A stretch of DNA of 64,000 nt. Source: Mortierella sp. BCC40632. Its lineage: Eukaryota > Mortierellomycota > Mortierellomycetes > Mortierellales > Mortierellaceae. Below, one piece after another: positions 12,301 through 24,300 of the stretch. The notes under the pieces were generated by a model. That model searched no databases, was not told the DNA's origin, and was given only the letters and a program-made list of their open reading frames with translations. The position numbers and the translations under genes were made by a program. Position 1 is the stretch's first letter. Every line of letters starts with the position of its first letter. The DNA is taken from NCBI GenBank assembly GCA_011634665.1, contig WAEK01000036.1, positions 1 to 64,000 on the forward strand, written 5' to 3'.

Positions 12301-15300
12301 TATAAGAAAAGCACATCTGTGAATTAAGATTGTTGATAAATAAAGAGAAGCTTGTGGTATCGTCATTACTAAAATTAAATTTTCTAATAGTAACATATTT
12401 ATATTAAATATCTTTATTTTTTCTTTTCTTCTTTATATTAATCTATTTCTAAATACACCTACTTCCGAAAAAGCTGAATTTTTTTAACAACTTTGAAAGT
12501 CGTATGCCGTCAAGAAAATACGGTTGAGTTATGAACAGTAACTAATAATTTTTTTCAAAATTAAACTGGACTATATCATCATCCTATCTATTCCATATAG
12601 GATATCAAGCGTGTAGTCTCTGAGGTTCCTGTTAGTATATAAATATACATTTAAACCGGTTACCTGCTGATTATTCATTATATTATCCTTAAAATTTTTA
12701 CCGAATGTTTAAGATATAGGTACTTTTTATATTTACCAAATATTTAACATTTTGGTATTTAAGGCTTTTAGAAAATTCCAGCATATAGCTTGATGCTAAT
12801 TATATTATTACTAATATAAAAAGGCCCTACACTTGAGCTATAAAATGCATTACTACTAAAGCTGCTAATATGAATGGTAATAAATAATAATGTAAACTAA
12901 AAGAATCTGTTTAAAAAAGTGGGATTACCTACGCTGAAACCTCCCCATAGAAACTCTACGAAATCATTACCAATCCACGGTATTGCTGACATTAAGTTTG
13001 TAATTACAGTTGCCTAATCTTTAATAAATTTTTTAACCAAAAAACAAATTTATTCCTGTACTATGCTAACCTAGTGTATAACGCTAAGTAGGTAAAAATA
13101 CCGTTAGATAGCCTTGTGATAATATTAATTAAAATATTATAAAGATTCCGACTGTACATTAAGCACCATTTCAGGCACCTACCAATGAGCCAGTCTGTAG
13201 CGATTGTATGAACAACCGACGGTCTTAAACTTTGTTCTTTAACCGTTTTCATTGATATTGCTTTTATCATATCAAACATAATTTTTTCTATTCATATATT
13301 GCAAAATTACTAATGATAAAACTATGACTTAAATTTTTAAATATAACCATTTAATTTATAGTACATCGATGGATGAAGATGAGGGTTTTATAATTTCTGC
13401 TAAATCTTTCATTGACGATTTAGAGATATATAGATTATATTGATTTAAAAGCCCCAGCTTTTATAATAGATACTTTTAAGTTATATTTATCTCTTAATAT
13501 TTTTAGCTAAAATATTAACTTCATCATAAAGTAAAACTATTTGTAGCTATTTTTTAAGCCTGAGGGATACTTTTCCTCCATCATCTTGGATCAGACTGCT
13601 AAAAGCTAAAGGTGATAAGTATTCATCTAAATTATTAGGTATTACTTTAATACCATCTTTATAGAAAAGATTCATGGATCAATTAAAACTTGAAAAAAAG
13701 TGTAAGTTTTAAATCTAGAAATATATCTTAATTTACCTTGTTTACCTATTCTTGAAGTTATTTTTAGGTATTGTACTATTACAATATCTAATTCATAAAT
13801 AATTATGAAACCATAATAAATAAAAATTGTGTAAATGCTCTTGTTGAAAGCAAAATCTAGTACCGTTCCCATGTTTTCAGCATGGGCATCTCCTAATAAA
13901 AAGATCCAATCAAAATAGAAAGGACCTTATAGTCATGAGGGACCTATTCTATTTCGCTGATTTTGTTTTTGGAGCTATAAAAGGTAAAATTGAACTATAT
14001 AAATTAAATTGTTTGGATTTGTATTTAAAAACTTAAGTCATCTTGGGCACAAAATTTACCCCAGAAGCTCATTTGCCCGTATGGAAGTACATACCAATTT
14101 CCTAAATTAAACATAAATATGGTTTTATATATTTTCTTCTAGTTCAATTTACCTGTACCTTATCAACTTATTAATCCCCCAAGTTTTAACTCTTTCTAAT
14201 AAGTATCATTTAAGGCCTTGTGAAAAAATATATATAGTCTTTTTAAAAAAGCAATTAGACTTTTATAATTTTTTGGAAATTCCGACTGTACATTAAGCAT
14301 CATTTTTAGATTAAAATTAATTAACTAAATCAGACACCCATTAGTGACCCAGTCTGTAGCGATTATTCACATAACCGACGGTCTTAAAAAAGAAGATTAA
14401 TTTTTAACCGTTTTCACTAATGTCGCCAGAGAGATCGATGATACTCTCCAATATTAAATAAAAGATATAAGCGAAAAACAAAAGTTGGGTGTTAAAATAT
14501 GACGTATCATATTGGATAGTCCCCTTCTATCCCTTCAGGTTCTGAGTTAACTTTTTGGTTAATTAATTAAAGATGTAGATAAGATCCATTGTTCTTTTAA
14601 ATAATTTACCATTTTTTTGCATATCTTAAAATTGTATCATAGAAACATTAAATTCCTCAGCAGCTTTTCTAGCGGAAGAAAAACTATTAATTAATGTTAT
14701 CTTATCAGGGAGGAATATATATATATAGTAGTACCAAATATTTCACTTAATTTTGCTTTAGTCTCGGGTAAAATAAATTTACCCCTTATTAATATTACTC
14801 AGTAAAAGCTTTTAGTTTTCAGCTGAATGACTTTTTACCTTTATTGGGATGATTCTTACCTTTAAAAGGGGCTTCACTAATTAAAGCTTTAGTCTTATCA
14901 GAATGTTTTTACCTAAATTAGCAACTCTCATTTTTTCTCCTTAGTTTTTCAGTGGAATGGGTTTTACCAAAAGAAAGGATGATTTTCTCCTGACATAATT
15001 TCACTAAGTTTTTTTTTATAGTTTCTGCCCTTTCGGGGCGGAAACCCCGGAAAGGGAGTTTCTGTAAAAAACTGTTTTACCTAAATGAGTTTGACTAATT
15101 TTTTTATTAATGATTCTTCAGTATGTTTATAACCTAACCTAAAAAAGAACCTGCTTTATTAAGTATATTATATTCGGGTCGTAATGAATCTAAGTAATGT
15201 TGTTCCCGTTCTAAATTGGTTTTTTGCCTCATCCTTTGATAAATTCGAAATATCGAAATATTCAGGGATAAATAAAGAAAAACGCTCCAAATCCATGCTC

Positions 15301-18300
15301 TAAAAAGGGCATTACATATATACATAGTTTTATTACGCTTTAAATAGTCTATATTATAATACTTTAATAAACGATTTTTTAAATCGATTGAAGAACCTAC
15401 ATAAATTTTTTCAGATTTCAAATGTTCCCACAGGTAAATTCCTGTTTTACCTCTGTTATCTGATAAAATTTTGGATTTATCGAAATATCTACATTATTAT
15501 ATGTAATTACTGGTGTGAAAAATATTTTTTGTTAATGTCCATTTTTTTTTAGTTTTAGATAATCCTTTATTTATTAAATATTTAATTTTATATTTTAAGG
15601 GGTCATTTTTTTAAGAAAAACTATAAAAAGGTAGGAATTGAGCCGCCTAGGTATAGTTACTTTGCTAAAAAGAATCTAAAAATATTGGTATGTAATTAAT
15701 TATTATTATGTTTAAAAAAAAAAAAAAATGGTATAATCTTTTTTTTTGATTATCTTATAATAATTTTTACTCAGTACCTGTGGTTTCGGGTAACCTTTCA
15801 AAAAAAATAATCTAGTCGTCTAGTTAAGTCTAGTCTAGTGAAGGATAAAACTACAAAAGCAAAATTATAAGTATTTACTGTATAATACATACAAATATTT
15901 ATTATTAAATTATAAAATTGACTATTAAATAAATTCCCGGCCCGCGCCACTGCTGCGGGTCTGCCGGGCGTTATAGTACTACCAAAATTAATCTCCTGAA
16001 ATAAAATAAAGAACAATATATCTTGTATTTAAAATATTGTTAAGTTAATCTCTCCAATATCCCTGTCAGGACATTCTATTCTACTGTAGAATTTTTTTGT
16101 GAAAATTACATAATACTCCGAATAGGACTATAATTAAATATAAATAAATTCAAATTGTTAATATTAACATTGATTTATTACTATTACCTTATTTAAGATA
16201 ATATTAAAGGTATTATTATTTAGAAGGGTTATTAAATTTAACATACCACTGTTTCTTAAATAATTTGTTATTCTCTATAGCCTTATTAATAGTTCTAGTA
16301 TCGCATTTAAAATATTTAGCCATTTCGTATAATCCTGGGAATGAGGTATAGATTGATGAATCTAAATTATAAAAAGTAACTGATTTTTGATAATGTTACT
16401 AATTTTTTTTTAGTTTCATTACTCATATTTAAAAAAAGCTTTTTCTCTCATTAAATATTTAGTATGATCTGAAAGAGGTTTATTTTTATTGATAAAAGCA
16501 ACTTTATTTCTTCGTTCATCAGAATAATTTTCTTTCATTTTTTGTTTTGTTTCTTCAGTATGTTTATAACCAAAAGAATTACCAAAGCGAGAGGCTACCC
16601 CTATTAGCCTAGTATCAACTATGCCTTTCATAGCAGAACCTTCTAATATAATTGAATATAATTTTTTATATAGATTAGATTGAAGAGGGGGGGGGTGTCC
16701 ACCTTAAGTAAAAAAAAGACACGAAATTAAGATAATCTAATTTATAGCGCATGGAACATGGCATATATAAAAACTACAATAGAAACTAATTTAGGCATTG
16801 ATCTTGCTCTAATTCGTATTCTTGGTTTTAACTTTTTATGCATAGGAAGAGTACACTCTATATCATACTTAATAATTAATACATTAATCAATTTAACTAC
16901 ATCTGGTATAGAAAAAAGAGTCCGTACATAAAATTACAGATTTTTTTGATGAAGAGTCCCTGCTATCAAATGAGCTAAAACTTCAGGAGTTATTAAATTA
17001 TAAATTATTTCAAAGTCAGGAATAATCTTAATTCCATTCACATAAAAAATATATTATATAATTCAGTAAAACAAGGTAAAAGCTCTAGTTTGCATTTGTA
17101 AACCATAAGATCTTACCCCGTCTTTAACAGAAGAAGTTAAATTAGGTAAACTTTTATTATAATGAGATAATAAATTAGAAGTATACCAAAAATACTCAAA
17201 ATTAGCAGGAAAAGTTTGTTTAAACCCTAATCTTGCATTTTTATTTCCTGCGCTAGAAAAAGATACCCAACCATCCGATAGAATTAGTCCTATTACAACA
17301 CCTCTTATATGCGGGGGTAAAAAAATTTGATCACTTACAAATCTCGTGAATCTTGGATATCCAACATTAGATGAAAGATTAGATCCATAAGGAACAAGAC
17401 TACAAGATTCCAATCTAGTTGCATAAATCTTGTTAGTTGAAAACATTCGAGATGATTGAAAAGACTCGAACTTTGTAATAATAAAATTTGTTAACATGCT
17501 AAATAAAAAGTTTTACAAAAAAAATGAGATTTAATCATTTATTTATTCGGATATAGCCTGCTTCTATTTATTCCGGACATAGCCACTTTAATAATAAAAA
17601 ATAGATAATATTATCTCTCGTAGGAGTATAATAATTTTATCTATAAAATGTTTCAGGGTTACAAGATTCTAATAAAATATTATATGATGGAGAATAAGTT
17701 TTAATCCACTTAGTCTCAAGATCCATAATGGGAGGCAGGGGGAGTTTAATGCTTTTAAGCAAAAAAAATAATATATGTTTATACTCCCTATCTATAAAAT
17801 TTTTGCTTTTTGTAAAATGTCTAAGAAGAGACAGAACTATCTCTTTTAGATGTAGATAAGATCCATTTGTTTCTAAATAATTTTTCACTTGAGGGGCATA
17901 TCTAAGAATTGTTTTATAAGAACAATTAAGAGATTCAGCCGCTTTTCTAACAGAATAAAAACTATCAATTAATGTTAACCCATCACTTGAATATACAAAA
18001 ATAGGATATCCTAAAAGCAACCCCTATTTTTTTTATTCTAGCCTCAGCTGAATGAGTCTTACCAAAATTTGGATTCTTTTTTCACCTTTATTTTGCAATT
18101 TTCATCGCATCTTTGTGTTCCTTAGATTTTTGCTACTCCTTTCATATTTTTTACTAATTGCTTCTTTGGTTTCTAATAAATGAGTATAACCTAGCGTACT
18201 ACCTGCTGTTAAACTAATATTAAACTGAGGCAAAAGAGTATCAAGATAATATTGTTCCCGCTCCAGAATTAATTTTCGTGCTTCTTCTTTTGATAAATTC

Positions 18301-21300
18301 AATATATTTATTGTCTCAAGAATAGTAATAGAAAAAATTGCCCATAGCCATAAATAGAAAGTGCATTACAAATGAACATAGTTTTGTTTCGTTGTAAATG
18401 AGATTTAGAATAATATTGAAAATCGTTTTGATAAATTAAAAAGATGAGCCAATATAAATTCTACCCGTTGATTCATGGGTCCATTTATAAATTCCTGCGA
18501 GAGAATTATTATCATTTAAAATTTTAGTTTTATCAGTGTCTGCATTAGGATAAAATTTGACTGGAAGACATACAGCATATCTAAAGTCTACCATAGAAAT
18601 ATAATTATTAATATTATAATCACTACAGGTCGAAATAGATAATAAAAAGAATCATAGAACCAAAAAAAAAAGAGGATAAAAAAAAAGCAAATTCTAATGA
18701 ATTAAACATTAAAAATCCAGTTCAAATATAACCAAAAAAATAATGCAAAAAATTAAATATAATATACCTATATTTTTAGCATTTGTTGAAAAAAAAAAAC
18801 CATCGTTTCATTTTTTTTTTATATGTTTGACAATCCTTTATTTATTAAATATTTAAATTAGATTTAAAAAGGATCATTTAGTTTATAATTTAAAACTTGA
18901 GACTTGAGCCATTTTGTTTTAAATTAAATTATAAAAAATATTCTAATAAAAATTGATTATGTAATTAATTATTATTATATTTAAAAATTAAAAAAACGGT
19001 AGAATCTTTTTTTTTTTTTTTTTTTATTATATTTAGTGATAATGGAAAGATTTTCCTTTATGAGCTTCACTCATTCTTTTTTTTTTAGTTTCCTCCCCAG
19101 GGGGGAAACCCCCGGGGGAGTTTCCTCTGTTCTAGGTTTTTTTATTCTTTTTTTTAGACTCCTCAGTATGTTTAAATCCAAAGATGTTTCCGGCCTCAAG
19201 TAAAATATTAAATGAAGGGTTAAATTTTTTAAGATACTTAGTTTCTAAACTCATAAGTTCTTTATTATTTTTTTTAGTAACTTCTTCAGGAAAAAATTCT
19301 AAGATTACAAAAGCAAAATTTTCAATACCATATTTATTTACAGAATTAAAAACGTATTTACTGCCAATTCCTTTAATTAAATGTTTATAAAATCTACTAT
19401 AAAACTTATTTGTAATTGCACTACCTATATAAAAATCACCTGTTTTAATATTAAAAATACCATAAATACCAGCTTTTTTTTTTGTTTCAATTTTTATGTT
19501 TTCTTTTATTTCATCTTTATAAAGAGATTCATAAATTAATTCAGGTTTAATATTATAATGATTTAACCAATAACTTAATTTATTATCTTCTTTATTTGAA
19601 GAATTATTTTGAGAACTAATAGGAACAATAGTTGATACTAAAAAACTAGTCTGTTGAAAAGGTTCACTTTGAATACTTATATTTAACCATTTTAGGCTAG
19701 TTTCCAAACCTAAGAATCCTGTAATAATTAAAAGTAAGAATATTATTACACCAATTGACCATAACATTATTCTAGGTGCTTTGTAAGACAATTATATTAT
19801 CGATAAAGTGTTTAGTTTTATCTTCCAATAGTTACCTATTGGTTTAGACTATGTTATCAACCAAATTACTTAATGTAAATGGTTGTGGGGGCACTCGTGT
19901 CCGGATTATTGCTAGTGTAGCTCACCAATTGGTCGTTGAACGTTCGTATACCTATAAAACACTGATATACGCTTCGCTGCAAATTGTCCATAACTATAAT
20001 TTATGGATGTCTTTTGCAATTCACCCTATTCTCATTAAAAAATATTACTATTTTAAGCGGCTAATTTTAGTATAGAATAAAATATACTATTTTTAAAACT
20101 CAATTGTGTTAATCTGTTCACAAAAATAATATTATGTATTAAAAAAATTACAATATCTTTAAAATTAATTGTAGTTCTCTCTGTACTTTTTAAATCCCAT
20201 ATCAGGGGAATTCTATCCTATTAAAATTGCTTTTTGTGAATATAAATTTGGGATAGGACTATGATAAAAAAAATGCTTTTAAAATGATGGGGGTGTTATT
20301 AATTGTTTTAAAAAAAATTATAACTATAGTAGTATAATAAATTTAATCAGTAATATTTATATAAATTATAGAATCTAGTATATTAACCCCTACTAGATCA
20401 AATCTTATTTTTTAGAGATTAAGGATGTTGTTAATTTCCATTGTTCTAAATATAATTTATCTTTATCTAAATATCTAGATAAAGTACGTCTGTTCAAAAT
20501 ATTTATTAAGGTCAAGGTCCGGAGGGGGGTGTAATTTTATCTCATAAAATAACACAATAAAAAAAGTCTAATCTGTATTTACTATAAGTTTATACATCAT
20601 TGATTCATGAAAATGTGGTCTAACAAGAGAAATAAATTTATCTATAGAATCTAATTTTATATAAATTCTATATTGTTCTTTCTCTGTAATTTTGTGAATA
20701 GAACAATTTAAATCAAAATTTTGTTTTAAAACATTAATTAGTAATTGTACTTCTTCAAAAGTGTAAGAGTCAGTACAAAAAATAAAGGATTTATTTTTTT
20801 TAGCACCATCATCCATTGCCCAATATGCTAGACTTACAGGAGTCAAAAGTTCACCAATGTTCAAAGGAATTCTCTTAATACCATTAATATAAAATAACTC
20901 ATGATAATAATTGAAACAAGGCAATCTATAAGTATGAAAGTTTATAGAAGTATAAGTTTTATTTGATCTTTTATCTAAATATGGAAGATGTTTTGGAGTT
21001 TCCATATTAGTAAAACTCAAAAATAAATCGAATAAATGATAAATATACTCCTTATTTACTAAACCTTGTTTGAATTGAAAATAAGTATTATGAATTAATG
21101 TTTTTCTTACAGCAATCAAGTCGCCTAGGCAAGAACCTATAATTACCTCATGTAAATGCTGAGGAACATTAAAGGAATTTCTTTCAACATTAGTTAATCT
21201 TTTAGTACTATAAAATCGATTAAGAGATCTATATTGAAATAAATTATTGAATAACATTATGACATTATATAAAAAATTAAAATTTAATCTTCCCATTACC

Positions 21301-24300
21301 CTTCCGCAAGCATGCAGAGGGGACAGAAAGACAGCAGGTTAAACCAAAAATAAGTAAAATATATAGAACTAGACAATTATATTTATTCAAAGGAAATCAA
21401 CCTCAGAAAGGAATCTAATCTCTCACTTTAAGATTATAACTTAGTTATAAACAATCTTTTTTAAATTACATATCAATACTATAATTATAACTTTTAGTAA
21501 GATATTAAATAAGTTTGATCTAAATCTCTCGAGAGTAAATATCTATAGTACTGCTGATATCAAAATTATTAGCAGCTTCTATACTAGAATTAAAAGTTTT
21601 ATTCAGTATAAAATCTTTCGTCTCTGAATCGAATGAATAAACAAATACTTTTTAGTCAGAGTTAAAGAAATTTTAGCTTTAACCTCAGTTGAATGAGTCT
21701 TACCAAACATTGGATGAGAATCTTTTGTTTTTGCTTTACTCATTTTAACTAAAGTTTCTGCTGAATGAGATTTACCATACATTGGATGTTTCTCACCAGT
21801 TTTACCAAAATTAGCATTATTTTCACCTTTCAAGGCTTCACTAATAGCTACTTTAGTTTCAGCTAAATGAATATATCCTAATGAAGAACCGGCTTCTTTT
21901 AGAATATTATAAGTATTAGGTTTATTATCTAAAAAGATAAAATCAAGATAATATTGCTCACGTTCTAAAATCAATTCTCGTGCTTGTTCTTTTGATAAAC
22001 TTGTAATATCTATATACTCAAGGATAGATATAGAAAATAGAGAATAACCATGAAGAAGTAAAGCGTTACAAATATAATTTTTCGTTCGTTTTAAATATGA
22101 AGAAGCATAATAATTATTTAATCTATTAGATAAATTAACAGCAGAGCCAATATAAATTGTATTTGTTTCTAAATGTTTCCACATATAAATACCAGCTTTG
22201 TCTTTATTAGCCAATAATATTTAGATTTGTCTGTTTCAGCATTATGATATATCGTTACAGGTACAAGAATAAACATATTATATGGGTATTCGTAAGTACT
22301 GAAAAATATATTATAAGATGAATGAATCTCATTAGATAAATATATACCAATCTGTTCACAAACTATATATTGTGAATAACTTAAGAATCCTGTAATTATT
22401 ATTAATAATAAGAAAATTATAACACATATTGAGTAATAGTATTTATTTTTTTTACTTTCGTTTTTACCGTAATAAAGGCCTTTAGCCATATGGATATATA
22501 TAAAGATGAAGAAGAATGCAGCCCCATTTGCATGGAAATATCTTATCATCCAACCATAGTTTACATCACGCATAATATGTTCTACAGAAATAAATGCTAA
22601 ATCTACATGCGGAACATAATGCATTGCTAGTGTAACACCTGTAGCAATTTGAATTACTAATACAAAACCAAGTAAACTTCCAAAATTCCATAAATATGAA
22701 ATATTTGATGGGGACATGGCAATCAAATTTATCCTGCAATTAAATATTAAATATATTTTTTAGTTGTTTATTATTTCTAGCTAATAAATATCATTGATTA
22801 TAAATTTATGAAAACAATGATTTAATTTATTTATTGAATTAAACTTAGTCCCCGGGGGGCCTAGACCCACGGCGGACGAAAACCCCAAATGGGCTTAGTA
22901 TAATATATTGATCTTATCTTTAATAAAATTAGTACAATTTTTAATTATAAATAATTATTGAAGTCAGTGGGGCTTTAAAGAAATTAAGAATTTTCTTCTT
23001 CTCCCTAAAATCTGATATAATCAAATTATCGTAGAATTATTTTACTCCAAACAATAATAAATTATAAGGATCATAATATAATAAAATTATAAAATGGTTT
23101 TAGCAAAATGAATTTACTTAAACAACCTATTACATTAATCATTTTTTTATGAGTTGAATTATTTTTCCGATGTTGATAAAATCCATTGGTCTCTAAATAA
23201 TTTATTCTTATCTGTATGTCTATAAATTGTCATATAGCTACACTTAAAATATTTAGCTGTTTCTTTACTTGAACAAAAACTATTTACTAGTGTACCCTGT
23301 CTATCATAAACATAAATAGTGGTTTTTTTAGCTGCACTCATCTTTGCTTTAGTTTCAGCAGAATGAGTTTTACCCTTATGAGCGGAACTCATTTTAGCTA
23401 AAGTCTCAGCTGAATGACTCTTACCAAACATAGGGTTATTTTCACCAGACAGAGCTTCACGGATTAATTCTAAAGTTCCTGCTGAAAGAGTTTTACCAAA
23501 TAAAGGATGATTTTCACCTGAAAATTTAGCAAGTGATTCAGGTGAATGTTTGTAACCAAGTGATGATCCAGCAGTAGGATTTATATTAAATATATTCTCT
23601 TTATTTATTGAAAAGATTATATCTAGATAAAACTGCTCTTTGTCTAATACCATATCACGAGCCTCTTCTAAAAAAAGAAACCTTTAATATCTATATATTC
23701 AATAATGTAAAAAAAAAAAAGCGGAATGAGTGTGATGAAGAAGTGCTCTACAAATATATGTATCGTCTCTTTTTAATGCTAAAAGGAGAAAAATATCTAT
23801 AAAATCGCTTGAACAAATTTATTGCTGAGCCAATATAAATTTTACCAGATATAGTGTTAACCCACATATAAATTCCAGCTTTATTTTTTTTATTTTCATT
23901 TAATATCTGAGGTTTTAGATGTTCGAGCATTTGGATATATCATTACAGGTACAATACATGATAAATAAAAAAAAAAGAATCAGAGAAAATTCAAATATTG
24001 AGATTAGTCATTAGTCAATGAAAATAACAATACGGAGAAATATAAAATACCCTCAAATTGCGAAAAATGTAAAAATAGAGATTTAATATTTAATTGATTA
24101 GAAAGGTTTTTGAATTGATAGTTTCTTTCGAAACCCATTAGAGTATACCTTAAATGCATAAATAAATATATTATGCATCTACTACCGTCTACTCGTTGCT
24201 CTTTTACAATGTTTACACTATTAAATGTAAATACACTTAACGGCGTAAACGCTGATTTAGATCCGCGATTGCCATTTTTTTTTTTTTGTCTATCTTATGA

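Larger units (their letters stand above)
11340..12396 (-). pseudogene. GIY-YIG endonuclease with a nad2-like start, broken
   Basis: The start [24 protein letters not shown] copies the nad2 N-terminus (56160, plus strand); the upstream 50 bases also match the nad2 leader. A 27-base tandem repeat (YNYLTFLFI twice) lies at 12238-12298. Then follow the linker [60 protein letters not shown]3 ([13 protein letters not shown]) and NUMOD1 ([18 protein letters not shown]). A GC cluster at 11937-11986 and further shifts break the frame. Confidence 0.8.
4171..12830 (-). other. cob intron 5, 8.7 kb group I intron complex
   Basis: This is the space between cob exon 5 (MHFIAQ) and exon 6 (NNPLGI). It holds two group I cores: one near 12470-12700 (AATCAGCAGGTAACC..CTCAGAGACTACACG..GATATAGTCC) and one at 4300-4440 (TGAAAACGGTTAA..AGACCGTCGGT..ACAGACTGG..TTAATGTACAGTC). 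Two cores mean either a twintron or two introns around a tiny exon that I did not find. Between them lie six HEGs, three nested in one host. GC-rich GGCCTGCCCCCTCC hairpins lie just before the 3' splice site. Confidence 0.8.
14094..19707 (-). other. cob intron 3, 5.6 kb group I intron
   Basis: The core near the 3' end (14270-14430) is of the same family as those of cob introns 4 and 5 and nad5 intron 1. The interior holds an in-frame GIY-YIG extension of exon 3, a cox1-leader GIY-YIG gene, a LAGLIDADG gene, a GIY-YIG fragment and a further GIY-YIG gene, all sense. Confidence 0.85.
19789..22465 (-). other. cob intron 2, group I
   Basis: It lies between KGLYYG and SYKAPR. The core is at 19797-20085 (minus strand ACGAACGTTCAACGACCAA, ACATAGTCTAAACC) next to exon 3. 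The interior holds a GIY-YIG gene fused to exon 2, then a complete LAGLIDADG gene. Confidence 0.87.

Noticed and set aside
23608..23802. Plus-strand open frame of 64 codons
   Set aside because: Antisense to the GIY-YIG gene of cob intron 1.
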